In this document: positions 25,982 to 34,339 of the stretch, one piece after another | Layout of the letters: each line of letters opens with the position of its first letter | How positions within the stretch are numbered: the stretch's first letter is position 1 | NCBI RefSeq assembly: GCF_013375535.1 | Contig: NZ_JABXJG010000002.1 | Location: forward strand, 62,001 to 126,000 | DNA from: Sphingobium sp. 15-1 | Lineage (GTDB): Bacteria > Pseudomonadota > Alphaproteobacteria > Sphingomonadales > Sphingomonadaceae | Direction: 5' to 3' | DNA length: 64,000 nucleotides | Notes under the pieces: generated by a model | What the model saw: only the letters and a program-made list of their open reading frames with translations | Told to the model about the DNA's origin: nothing | The model's database searches: none | Translations under genes and position numbers: made by a program

Positions 25982-26583
25982 AATTCGATTCCCGGCTGTG
26001 CCTTCACGCCGCTGCGGAAGGGATGTTTGACAAGGGTCATTTCAGTGACGAGATCAGCCGCCTCTATCAATGCGTCGGGCGCGTTGCGGCCTGTGATGAG
26101 GACATGCTTCATGGCGCTTCTGGCGGTCACGGCTTCCAACACCTCTTCGACCGGCAGATAATCGTAGCGCAGGACGATATTAAGCTCATCGGCCAGGACC
26201 ATATCATAGGCCGGATCGTCAATCATCCGCTTTACCTCGTCCCACGCCTCGCGGGCGAGGGCGATGTCGCGGGTGCGATCCTGCGTGTTCCAGGTGAAGC
26301 CTTCGCCCATGGGCTTGAATTCGACATTCTGCGGAAACGCGTCGAAGACGGTTTTTTCTCCGGTGGTCATGGCGCCCTTCACGAACTGGACGACGCCGAC
26401 CTTTTTGCCATGGCCGATGGCGCGGACGACCATGCCGAGCGCGGCGGTCGTCTTGCCCTTGCCCTTGCCGGTGTGGACGATGAGAAGGCCTTTTTCCTGC
26501 GTCTTAGTCGCCATGATCTTGTCATGGGCGGCCTGTTTCTTCTTCATCTTTTCGCTGTGCTGTTCGGGCGTGCGTTCGATCAT
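25978..26583 (-). CDS. cobO: Cob(I)alamin/cobyrinic acid a,c-diamide adenosyltransferase, CobO
   Basis: A 201-residue ATP:corrinoid adenosyltransferase of the CobA/BtuR family. P-loop GKGKGKTT at residues 39-46 preceded by LLIVHT; then AIGHGKKVGVVQFVKG, MGEGFTWNTQDR, and the Walker B-like DMVLADELNIVLRYDYL, and TGRNAPDALIEAADLVTEM. The ATG at 26583 is directly after the cobN stop (TGA, one base, ATG). The open frame upstream is cobN shadow. It adenosylates the corrin after cobalt insertion. Confidence 0.95.
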   Translation of the reverse strand: MIERTPEQHSEKMKKKQAAHDKIMATKTQEKGLLIVHTGKGKGKTTAALGMVVRAIGHGKKVGVVQFVKGAMTTGEKTVFDAFPQNVEFKPMGEGFTWNTQDRTRDIALAREAWDEVKRMIDDPAYDMVLADELNIVLRYDYLPVEEVLEAVTARSAMKHVLITGRNAPDALIEAADLVTEMTLVKHPFRSGVKAQPGIEF

Positions 26584-26584
26584 G

Positions 26585-29500
26585 TCAGGCGTCCTTGAGT
26601 TGGGTGAGGAGCATCGCGGCGCTGTTCGACCGGGGTTTCCACAGGCGCCGGTCGAGCGCTTCGTGGAGGCGGGCGGCGGTTTCGCGCAGGGCGGCGGGGT
26701 TAGCCTCCGCCATGAAGGCGCGGACCTTTTCATCCTCGATGAAAGCGGCGTGGACGGCGTCGAAATGATGGTCCTTGACCGCATGGGTGGTGGCGGCGAA
26801 GGCGAAGAGATAATCGACCGAGGCGGCGATCTCGAACGCGCCCTTATAGCCATGGCGCATCATGCCCGCGATCCATTTGGGGTTGGTGACGCGGGCTCTT
26901 ACGATGCGGCCGATCTCATCCTCCAGCGTGCGGATGACAGGGCGTTCGGGGCGGCTGTGGTCGTTATGATAGCTGAGCGGCTTCTTGCCGGAGAGATGTT
27001 CGACGGCGGCGGCGATCCCGCCCTCGAACTGGTAATAATCGTCGCTGTCGAGCAGGTCATGCTCGCGATTGTCCTGATTCTGGATGAGCGCGTCGGCCTG
27101 GGTCAGACGTTCCGCGAAGAGGCTGCGTTCGGCATCGCCCTCGACCCCTCCGCCATAGGCATAGCTGCCCCAGTCGAGATAGACGTTCGCCAGGTCGGCG
27201 CGGTCGTGCCAGATTTTCTCGTCGATCATCGCTTGGAGGCCTGCGCCATAGGCGCCGGGCTTCGAACCGAAGATGCGGGCGCCTGCGCGGCGGTGGGCGG
27301 CCTTTTCGGGCGTGCCCTCCGCGATCAAGGCGGCGGTTTCGGCGCGGTGGCGGGCGGCGGCAGGATTGTCCTCCTCCGGCTCGTCCAGCGCCATGACGGC
27401 GCGGGCGGCGCTGTCAAGCAGGTCGATCTGTTCCGGGAAGGCGTCGCGGAAAAAGCCGGAGACGCGGAAGGTGACGTCGACGCGGGGACGGTTCAGTTCC
27501 GCGATCTTCATGACCTCGAAGCCGATGACCCGGCCCGAAGCCCAGTCCCAGCGCGGGCGGACGCCCATAAGCGCGAGGGCCTGGGCGATGTCGTCGCCGC
27601 CGGTGCGCATATTGGCGGTGCCCCAGGCGGACAGGGCGATGGCGCGGGGATAGTCGCCCTCTCGCTGGAGATAGTCCTGCACGATAAGTTCGGCGGAGCG
27701 CTGGCCGAGATTCCAGGCGGCAACCGTGGGGATGGCGCGGGTGTCGACCGAATAGAAATTGCGGCCGGTGGGGAGGACGTCGGGGCGGCCCCTTGTGGGG
27801 GCTCCGGAGGGGCCGGGGGGGACGAAATGGCCGTTGAGGGCTTTCAGGAGTGCGGTTTTTTCGGCCGCTCCGCAGGCGTCGACGCGGGGCGCGAGGTCTT
27901 GCTCGATCACGGTGAGGACTGCTTCGGTCCGGGGACCGGGGATACCTTCCCGCCTCCTGTCGTCATCCCCGCGAAAGCAGGGATCCATCTCCTGAGCGTT
28001 CCGCTTGGGGCTGCTTATGGGAGATGGGTTCCCGCTTTCGCCGGAATGACGGGCGTGCGAGAGTGGGTCTACCAATTCAATGGCGTAGAGTTCCAGCCTT
28101 TCCACCGTATCGCCGGTGGTACGCCAGGGAGCAGAGGCGACGTGCTGGAGCGCCTCCGGGCGAGGACCGGTCCAAGGCGTGCCCAAGGTGCAATCGAGAG
28201 GGTCGAAGCCCAGGGCAAGGTCATCGGACAGGGCGCGGAGCAGCGATTGCTGGCCTTCCTCCATCCCCCTCGGACAGCGCGCAAGGGCGATCAGCAAATC
28301 ACGGCGGAGCGTGCCTTCCGGGCTTTGGGTAAAGACATGCAGGCCGTCGCGTATCTGCATTTCCTTGAGATCGCAGAGATAATTGTCGATGGCGGCAAGG
28401 GCGTCATCTCCGCTTCCCTGCGCGCCTGCGTCCTTGTCCAACCCTTGCGAAGCGGCGAGGGCGAGTATGTCCTTGCGCAGCGTTTCCAGCCTGCGCGGGT
28501 CCATGCCGGCGGCGAGATAATATTCGTCGACCAGCGCCTCCAGTTCTTTCAGCGGACCATAGGTTTCGGCGCGGGTCAGGGGCGGCGTCAGATGGTCGAT
28601 GATGCAGGCGCCGATGCGGCGCTTCGCCTGCGTGCCTTCGCCGGGATCGTTGACGATGAAGGGGTAGATTTGCGGGATCGGCCCGGTGCAGATTTCCGGG
28701 AAGCAGCTTTCCGACAGCGCGATGGCCTTGCCGGGGAGCCATTCGAGATTGCCGTGCTTTCCGACATGGACGACGGCATGGGCGCCGAACGCCTGCGCCA
28801 GCCAGATGTGGAAGGCGAGATAGGCGTGGGGCGGCGGCAGGGCCGGGTCGTGATAGCTGCCCTTGGGGTCGATATGATAGCCGCGCGAGGGCTGGACCGC
28901 GACCGCGATATTGCCAAAGCGGTGGACGGGCAGGTGGAAGGCGCCGTCGCGGAAGAAGGGGTCGGTTTGGGGAGGGCCCCAGCGGGTGGCGATGGCTTCC
29001 TGGGCGGTTTGGGGCAGGGCGGCGAAGGCGGCGCGGTAATCTGTAAGAGGGAGGGAAGGGAAAGGCTTCGACAGGCTCAGCCCGAACGGGGGAGGAGTGG
29101 GTTTGGTCAGGTCGTTGGTCGTGCCGCTGGTCAGGTGGCGCATCAGGGCAGCGCCATCGGTTGGCGCGTCGGCGGTGGTGTAGCCGGACCCCGCCAGGGC
29201 ATTCAGGATCGCGGCGGCGCTGGCCGGGGTGTCGAGACCGACGCCATTGCCGATGCGGCCATCCTTGTTGGGATAGTTGGCTAGGATCAGAGCAATGCGG
29301 CGCTCTGCGACTGGAGTTTTCCGAAGTTTCGACCAATTTACAGTCAGTTGAGCAACAAAGCTGATACGATCCGCCAATACACGTGGGACGATGATGCTGC
29401 ATTCGGTCCGCTCATCGAAGCGGGCGGCCGCCTTGAAGGCGACGGCGCGGGTGAAGAGGCGGCCGTCCACCTCTGGGAGCGCGATGTGCATGGCGAGGTC

Positions 29501-30439
29501 GCGGGGGCCGAGACCCCGGGCACTTGCTTCCCAAGCACCCTGTTCCGCGCTGGCGAAGATGGTCTGGAGGATCGGGCAGTCCGCTTGTTCAAGGATTGAG
29601 GGCGTGCGGGGTTCTCCTGGTGCGCTGGCGGCGAAGGCGGTGGCGTTGAGGATGACGTCGGGGGGCGTCTCCGCCATCAAGGTCTGGAGGAAATCCCTGG
29701 CGAAAGGTTCGCGCAGCGCCCGCACGTGGACGGGAAGGACGTTGAGGCCCGCCGCTTCCAGACCGGCGATCATCGCGTCGACCGCTTCAAGCGTCCCGGC
29801 GACCAGCAGGGCGCGGTAGAAGAGGAATAGCGCGGTCGGCTGGTCTGCCGTCCAGCGGGCTTTCACCTGCTCCAGCGTGGGACGGTCGGCGCCGGGGAGA
29901 TAGAGGCCTGCATCGGCCACGGGGACAGGAGCATCGGGCGTGCCCGCATCCAGGCCCGCCAGACGGGAGGCGGTCTTGAGGAAGGCTATGGCATTGGCAA
30001 TGCCGCCCTGACGCAGATAGTCGCGCAACCGGTCGCAAGTCTCCGTAGGCAGGGTAGAGGCGGCGCGCAGGTCGGGATCGTCTTCGCGACCATCGGCTAT
30101 GGCGGCGAAGGCGATGCCCTTTTCGCGCGCCATATTGGCAATTTCATCAATGCCATAGGGCCAATAGCTCTTACCTCCTAACAGGATCACGCAGACGAAT
30201 TTGGCCTGGGCGATCACCTTCTCGACATAGAGGTCGACCGAATAGGGGTGCTTGAGCTGGAGGAGGTTGGCGAGGCGGATTTTCGGGCCTGCCTCGCCCA
30301 ATGCAGCGGCGGCGCTGGCGAAGCAGGCGAGTTCGCTGTCCGCCACGGTCAGCAGCACGATGTCGCCCGGCGACTGGCCGAGGTCGATCGCTTCGTCGCC
30401 ATTGGAGACGGTGCCGGGCGTGGCGGTCAACAGATGCAT
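26585..30439 (-). CDS. cobN: Cobaltochelatase subunit CobN with two repeat-derived inserts
   Basis: A 1284-residue large subunit of the ATP-dependent aerobic cobaltochelatase, which inserts Co(II) into hydrogenobyrinic acid a,c-diamide together with CobS and CobT (not in this window). The start ATG at 30439 shares a base with the cobW stop. CobN/BchH features include WLPGKAIALSESCFPEICTG, the YPFIVNDPGEGTQAKRRIGACIIDHLTPPLTRAE block, AWGTANMRTGGDDIAQALALMGVRPRWD and YGGGVEGDAERSLF. Two stretches are not protein-family sequence but repeats read in frame: residues 451-459 (PFGLSLSKP, from DNA 29064-29089) and residues 797-827 (from DNA 27961-28051). Both lie where loops would be tolerated. No frameshift is seen, so the gene looks functional. 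Confidence 0.95.
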   Translation of the reverse strand: MHLLTATPGTVSNGDEAIDLGQSPGDIVLLTVADSELACFASAAAALGEAGPKIRLANLLQLKHPYSVDLYVEKVIAQAKFVCVILLGGKSYWPYGIDEIANMAREKGIAFAAIADGREDDPDLRAASTLPTETCDRLRDYLRQGGIANAIAFLKTASRLAGLDAGTPDAPVPVADAGLYLPGADRPTLEQVKARWTADQPTALFLFYRALLVAGTLEAVDAMIAGLEAAGLNVLPVHVRALREPFARDFLQTLMAETPPDVILNATAFAASAPGEPRTPSILEQADCPILQTIFASAEQGAWEASARGLGPRDLAMHIALPEVDGRLFTRAVAFKAAARFDERTECSIIVPRVLADRISFVAQLTVNWSKLRKTPVAERRIALILANYPNKDGRIGNGVGLDTPASAAAILNALAGSGYTTADAPTDGAALMRHLTSGTTNDLTKPTPPPFGLSLSKPFPSLPLTDYRAAFAALPQTAQEAIATRWGPPQTDPFFRDGAFHLPVHRFGNIAVAVQPSRGYHIDPKGSYHDPALPPPHAYLAFHIWLAQAFGAHAVVHVGKHGNLEWLPGKAIALSESCFPEICTGPIPQIYPFIVNDPGEGTQAKRRIGACIIDHLTPPLTRAETYGPLKELEALVDEYYLAAGMDPRRLETLRKDILALAASQGLDKDAGAQGSGDDALAAIDNYLCDLKEMQIRDGLHVFTQSPEGTLRRDLLIALARCPRGMEEGQQSLLRALSDDLALGFDPLDCTLGTPWTGPRPEALQHVASAPWRTTGDTVERLELYAIELVDPLSHARHSGESGNPSPISSPKRNAQEMDPCFRGDDDRRREGIPGPRTEAVLTVIEQDLAPRVDACGAAEKTALLKALNGHFVPPGPSGAPTRGRPDVLPTGRNFYSVDTRAIPTVAAWNLGQRSAELIVQDYLQREGDYPRAIALSAWGTANMRTGGDDIAQALALMGVRPRWDWASGRVIGFEVMKIAELNRPRVDVTFRVSGFFRDAFPEQIDLLDSAARAVMALDEPEEDNPAAARHRAETAALIAEGTPEKAAHRRAGARIFGSKPGAYGAGLQAMIDEKIWHDRADLANVYLDWGSYAYGGGVEGDAERSLFAERLTQADALIQNQDNREHDLLDSDDYYQFEGGIAAAVEHLSGKKPLSYHNDHSRPERPVIRTLEDEIGRIVRARVTNPKWIAGMMRHGYKGAFEIAASVDYLFAFAATTHAVKDHHFDAVHAAFIEDEKVRAFMAEANPAALRETAARLHEALDRRLWKPRSNSAAMLLTQLKDA
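27961..28051. repeat. Palindromic repeat, family B, copy inside cobN
   Basis: An about 90-base element with terminal arms GTCATCCCCGCGAAAGC and GCTTTCGCCGGAATGAC and inner arms GGATCCATCTCC and GGAGATGGGTTCC. The other copy is intergenic at 40127-40216 in opposite orientation. Here it is read through in the cobN frame and encodes about 31 residues including RHSGESGNPSP and MDPCFRGDDD. Such an insert must have kept the frame; nothing else in the gene is disturbed. Confidence 0.8.
29064..29089. repeat. Short dispersed repeat inside cobN (encodes PFGLSLSKP)
   Basis: The 26 bases from GGCTTCGACAGG to CCCGAACGG match, from memory, a short sequence that occurs scattered in many proteobacterial genomes, usually between genes. 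Here it is in frame in cobN and gives residues 451-459, flanked by proline-rich sequence. Only one copy is in the window, so its repeated nature is not shown by this sequence alone. Confidence 0.55.
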
Positions 30440-31479
30440 CAGGCAGCGACCGTCTGCGCCTTGAGCGTCGCCTCTATGGCGGCGCGGTCGAGGCCGGTCT
30501 GGCCGATCACGACGAGGCGGGAGGCGCGCTGCTCGCCTGCCTGCCATGGGCGGTCATAATGATGCTGGATGCGTGGGCCGACGGCCTGGAGCACGAGGCG
30601 GGCGGGACGGCCCTCGATCGCGAGGAAGCCCTTGACCCGCAAAATGTCGTGCGCGGCGATGGCTTCGCCCAGGGCTGACAGCAGCGCTTCGGGGTCGTCC
30701 ACTTCGCCCAGATCGACGATGAAGCTCTCGAAATCGTCATGGTCATGATCCTCCTCATTGTCGTGATGGGAAGGGCGGGCGTCGATCTGGTCCTCCACGC
30801 CCGCATCCAGGCCGAGCAGGATGGCGGGGTCGATTTCGCCCTTCGCCGTGCGGATGATGCTGACGCCCGGTCGGATTTCCCCGGCCAGATCGCGTTCCAG
30901 CGTGGCGAGGGTGTCGGCATCCACCAGATCGGTCTTGTTGAGCAGGACGAGGTCGGCGCAGGCAAGCTGGTCCTCGAACAATTCCTCGATCGGGCTGTCA
31001 TGGTCCAGCGTCGGATCGGCGGCGCGGGCGGCGGCGAGCGCGGCTTCGTCATGGGCGAAACGGCCCGCCGCCAGCGCGTCGGCGTCGATCAGGGCGATCA
31101 CGCCGTCGACCGTGGCGCGGGTGCGGATGTCGGGCCATTGGAAGGCCTTCACCAGCGGCTTGGGCAACGCAAGGCCGCTGGTTTCGATGATGATGTGATG
31201 GGGCGGCGTCGGCCGGTCGAGCAGGCGCTGCATGGTCGGCAGGAAATCGTCCGCTACGGTGCAGCAGATGCAGCCGTTCGCCAGTTCGATAATGTCCTCG
31301 TCCGGGCAGGCTTCGTCGCCGCAGCCCTGCACCAGCGCGCCGTCGACGCCGACATCCCCGAATTCGTTGATGATGAGGGCGAGGCGGCGGCCGCCCGCAT
31401 TTTCGATCAGGTGGCGGATCAGCGTGGTCTTGCCGGCGCCGAGGAAGCCGGTGATGACGGTAGCGGGAACCTTGTTCAT
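30439..31479 (-). CDS. cobW: CobW-family GTP-binding metallochaperone
   Basis: A 346-residue G3E GTPase. P-loop GFLGAGKTT at residues 11-19, metal site C70-I-C72-C73 in ANGCICCTVADDF, guanine motif NKTDLVD at 181-187, and a histidine/aspartate-rich loop at 238-249 (HHDNEEDHDHDD) that can bind metal. It ends in the CobW C-terminal domain (VKGFLAIEGRPARLVLQAVG). The ATG at 31479 overlaps the NiCoT stop. Placed between the transporter and the chelatase subunit, it probably delivers cobalt to CobN; recent work on CobW supports Co(II) delivery. Confidence 0.93.
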   Translation of the reverse strand: MNKVPATVITGFLGAGKTTLIRHLIENAGGRRLALIINEFGDVGVDGALVQGCGDEACPDEDIIELANGCICCTVADDFLPTMQRLLDRPTPPHHIIIETSGLALPKPLVKAFQWPDIRTRATVDGVIALIDADALAAGRFAHDEAALAAARAADPTLDHDSPIEELFEDQLACADLVLLNKTDLVDADTLATLERDLAGEIRPGVSIIRTAKGEIDPAILLGLDAGVEDQIDARPSHHDNEEDHDHDDFESFIVDLGEVDDPEALLSALGEAIAAHDILRVKGFLAIEGRPARLVLQAVGPRIQHHYDRPWQAGEQRASRLVVIGQTGLDRAAIEATLKAQTVAA

Positions 31480-32555
31480 ACGGGATTTCCTTGGGGTTCG
31501 AGAGCGACTTCGATCTCGTCGAAGCCTTTCCAGCGGTAGATGGCCCAGCTCGCCAGCCAGCAGGCGGCGAACAGGCCGACGATGAAGAAGCCGAGACTGT
31601 TGAAATGCTCGCCCAGGTCGGCGGCGAGCGTCCAGATGCCGCCGGTGAGGCCAAGCTTGTCGCCCAGCAGCGCGGTCGCCTCGATCCCGCCGATCAATAT
31701 GGCGACCAGCGCCGAGACCAGCGTGATGGTGATGTTGTAATAGAGTTTGCGGATCGGCTTCACGAAGGCCCATTGATAGGCGCCCATCATCAGCGCCCCG
31801 TCAGCCGTGTCGATCAGCGCCATGCCCGCCGCGAAGAGCAGCGGGAAGATGAGGACGGTCGAGATGGAAAGGCCGCTCGCCGCTTGCCCTGCGGACAGGC
31901 CGAGGATGGCGACTTCGGTGGCGGTGTCGAAGCCAAGGCCGAAGAGGAAGCCGAGCGGCGCCATGTGCCAGCTTCGCGTCACCAGCCGGAACAGCGGGCG
32001 GAAGATGCGGGCGAGGAAGCCGCGATTGCCCAGGAGAATATCCATGTCTTCATCGACATAGGCTCCACCTTTGCGGACATGGTTGAAGGTCTTCAGAACC
32101 GATCTCAGGATGATGAGGTTCATTGCCGCGATGGTGAACAGGAAGGTCGCGGACACGATCGTCGCGACGGTGCCGCCGATCGCGCCCACGGCCTCCACGC
32201 GGCTCAGCGCATTGGCGGCGATGGCGATGGCGACGGCGGCGATCAGGACGATGCCGCTATGGCCGATGGCGAACCAGAAGCCGACCGTCAGCGGGCGCTG
32301 GCCGTCCTGCATCAGCTTGCGGGTCACATTGTCGATGGCGGCGATATGGTCGGCGTCGACGGCATGGCGCAGGCCCAGGCTCCAGGCGAGCAGCGCCGTG
32401 CCCAGCATCATGCTGTTGCCCGCGAAAAGGGTGAAGGCCCAGCCCCAGGCGACGAGATTGGCGGCGATCAGCGCGGCGAACATGCCGGACGCGCGGCGGC
32501 GGAGCATACTGGATTGGTGGCTGGGCGGGGCCAGCGATTGGGAAACAGGACTCAT
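31476..32555 (-). CDS. NiCoT-family cobalt/nickel transporter
   Basis: A 359-residue inner-membrane permease of the HoxN/NixA/NhlF type with about eight hydrophobic segments. The family signature RHAVDADHIAAIDN contains the metal-binding HX4DH (H64, D69, H70); LGFLFGLGFDTATEVAIL and LFAAGMALIDTADGALM are the other conserved segments. First gene behind the second cobalamin riboswitch and in one operon with cobW, cobN, cobO and bluB, so cobalt is the likely substrate. The ATG at 32555 has GGGGGA eight bases upstream. Confidence 0.95.
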   Translation of the reverse strand: MSPVSQSLAPPSHQSSMLRRRASGMFAALIAANLVAWGWAFTLFAGNSMMLGTALLAWSLGLRHAVDADHIAAIDNVTRKLMQDGQRPLTVGFWFAIGHSGIVLIAAVAIAIAANALSRVEAVGAIGGTVATIVSATFLFTIAAMNLIILRSVLKTFNHVRKGGAYVDEDMDILLGNRGFLARIFRPLFRLVTRSWHMAPLGFLFGLGFDTATEVAILGLSAGQAASGLSISTVLIFPLLFAAGMALIDTADGALMMGAYQWAFVKPIRKLYYNITITLVSALVAILIGGIEATALLGDKLGLTGGIWTLAADLGEHFNSLGFFIVGLFAACWLASWAIYRWKGFDEIEVALEPQGNPV

Positions 32556-32603
32556 CAGGGTCTTCCCCCGTCGGCGTCAGCGAAACCGGACGGAAGCCGC
32601 CTT

Positions 32604-32635
32604 CATGCCGGGCGGACGCTCTTGCGCCCGGCATG
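32604..32635 (-). promoter_or_regulatory. 11-bp hairpin in the NiCoT leader
   Basis: CATGCCGGGCG (32604-32614) and CGCCCGGCATG (32625-32635) form a perfect inverted repeat with a 10-base loop, between the riboswitch and the NiCoT start. There is no U-run after it, so it is not a classical terminator; it may be part of the expression platform or a Rho-related structure. Confidence 0.45.
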
Positions 32636-32721
32636 CGGACAGCAGCTCCCGCTGCGTGAAGCGTCGCTCAGACGGAGTACCGTGCCGCGGCCATCCCCTG
32701 GACCAAGGCAAGAGCGACCAG

Positions 32722-32925
32722 ACGCAGGCAGGTTTCCTGGCTTGCGGGTCGCAGCTTGGCGCATGGCCTTCCCAGGCCTCGCAGGATTTAGCGTCCGGCC
32801 CAGTGGCTGATCCCCCGGCGATCCGGGGAATCGATATGCGTCTCGCTCACCGCTTACAGTTGCAGGGACAGCCGCGGATTCATCACCGCATTCCCTATTA
32901 AGCCCCTTGGCAGGGCACCGGCGCG
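32722..32925 (-). promoter_or_regulatory. Cobalamin riboswitch before the NiCoT transporter
   Basis: On the minus strand: GGTGCCCTGCCAAGGGGCTTAA-type 5' blocks near 32919-32899, GCTGTCCCTGCAACTGTAAG ending near 32853, AGCCACTGGG near 32817-32808, and the B12 box GCCAGGAAACCTGCC at about 32742-32728. It lies 167 bases before the transporter gene. The 28 bases after it (32692-32719) match the segment after the cobG riboswitch at 26 positions. The remaining gap up to the lysR end (32926-33065) contains an 8-bp hairpin (TGAAAGCC / GGCTTTCA, 32931-32956) and must hold the promoter, which I could not place. Confidence 0.95.
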
Positions 32926-33065
32926 ATCAGTGAAAGCCGGCCAAGGCTGGCTTTCATGGGCGTGCATAGAGAATGAGGAGGGGAATGGGAAGGGGGTGCT
33001 TCCATGTACGAAGATCGCCTGGCACCCCATGACGGGTTTCTGAGGGGCAATCCAGTCGCGTAACG

Positions 33066-33989
33066 CTATGCGGGTTCCGAAGTGGTAACCGTCTCGGCCG
33101 ATTGGCGTTCTTCCAGCAGCGTCTTGAGGAAGGCTTGGCCGGTCGGAGACAGATCCTCATTGTGGATCAGCCAGAGCGAACTCATCACCGGCACGTCGAA
33201 GGGGCGGTGGATCACATTGTCGACATGCAGCCGCGCCATGGACTGGGCGATCACCGTGGGGCCGAAACCCGCCGCGACCAGGCCGAGCAGGGTCGCGAGG
33301 CTGCGGGCCTCATGAGAGATTTTGGGCGCGAAGCCCGCCTTCTCGCACAGGGCGAGCAGATGTTCGTTGAAGCCGGCGCCGTTGGGCGCGCCGTACAGCA
33401 CCAGCGGTTCGTCGGACAGGTCCGCGATGCTAGGCGGGGCGGCCCGCAGCGCCAGGGGATGATCGGCGCGCAACGCCAGCACCATCTCCTCCCTGAGCAA
33501 GCATTGCGACACCATGCCTTCGGGCATGACCGGCGCCTCATAGTCGCGCACGATGCCGAGGTCGAGCTGGCGGCTGCCCACGCTTTCGACCTGCTCGTCG
33601 CGGCCCTGTTCGCGCAGGATCAGCTCGACATTGGGGTAGGTCTGGCGGAAGCGGTAGAGGGCGCGGGCGACCGGGGGAACGAAGGGGCCGGAAGTGGTGA
33701 AGGCAAGGCCGAGATGGCCGATCTCCGCGCGCTGCGCCATGCGGGCGATCTGGGCGGCGCGTTCGGCCTGGGCGATGGTCTGGCGGGCTTCGGGTTCGAA
33801 CAACTGGCCTGCTTCGGTAAGGCGCACGCGGCGGCTGGTGCGGTCGAACAGGCGGACGCCCAGCTCCTCCTCCAGAGCGCGGATCTGCTGGCTGAGCGGC
33901 GGCTGGGATATGCCCAGGCGCAGCGCGGCGCGGCCGAAATGCATCTCCTCAGCGACGCATAGAAAATAACGCAGATGGCGAAGGTCCAT
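33066..33989 (-). CDS. LysR-family transcriptional regulator
   Basis: A 307-residue LysR regulator. The N-terminal helix-turn-helix (HLRYFLCVAEEMHFGRAALRLGISQPPLSQQIRALEEELG, residues 4-42) has the form usual in the CatM/BenM branch, followed by LFDRTSRRVRLTEAG; the effector-binding domain starts near residue 90 (GHLGLAFTTSGPFVPPVARALYRFRQTYPNVEL). Divergent from the RND operon at 34340 with 350 bases between the starts, so it is the likely regulator of that pump, responding perhaps to an aromatic compound. The effector cannot be read from sequence. Confidence 0.93.
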   Translation of the reverse strand: MDLRHLRYFLCVAEEMHFGRAALRLGISQPPLSQQIRALEEELGVRLFDRTSRRVRLTEAGQLFEPEARQTIAQAERAAQIARMAQRAEIGHLGLAFTTSGPFVPPVARALYRFRQTYPNVELILREQGRDEQVESVGSRQLDLGIVRDYEAPVMPEGMVSQCLLREEMVLALRADHPLALRAAPPSIADLSDEPLVLYGAPNGAGFNEHLLALCEKAGFAPKISHEARSLATLLGLVAAGFGPTVIAQSMARLHVDNVIHRPFDVPVMSSLWLIHNEDLSPTGQAFLKTLLEERQSAETVTTSEPA

Positions 33990-34339
33990 GGATCATGTCG
34001 CTGAAGCTATCGATCATGCCATATTATATATTAGACGCAGAATGTCCAAGGGCGCATGGGCAGGTTTGAATGTGGCGGTGTCTCATGGCTGCCGGGTGGA
34101 TGTGCGCGGGTTATGCCCCCTCATTGCCGCAGCACTCCGCTCAAGGCCGGGGATGCCGTCGCATTCTAGAGCATTTTCACGTTGCCCTTTGGGGGGTGAC
34201 GGCCCGGAAAATGCGGCAAGCAAAAGATGCGCATTTCCTGGCGCGCTTCGTCTCTGGTCCCAGGCGGCGAAAATATCTGGAGAGGTTGCGTTGTCATGTG
34301 CGGCAGGGGTCCCCCGGCAGCGCATCCGTGGAGTCGTGA
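33990..34339. other. Divergent promoter region, lysR / RND operon
   Basis: This 350-base gap holds the lysR promoter at its left end: TTGGAC (34049-34044) and TATAAT (34028-34023) on the minus strand with a 15-base spacer. Two direct GATCATG repeats lie exactly 21 bases apart at 33991 and 34012, covering the expected lysR transcription start; a LysR protein bound there would repress its own gene. No clear plus-strand promoter was found. Frames crossing the gap lack ribosome sites and recognisable protein sequence. Confidence 0.4.

Noticed and set aside
26264..29284. 1006-codon plus-strand frame opposite cobN and cobO
   Set aside because: Antisense to well-identified genes and without family features; produced by GC-rich codon bias.
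32992..33028. GGGGTGC / GCACCCC inverted repeat after lysR as terminator
   Set aside because: Only 7 bp with a 22-base loop and no T-run; too weak to call.
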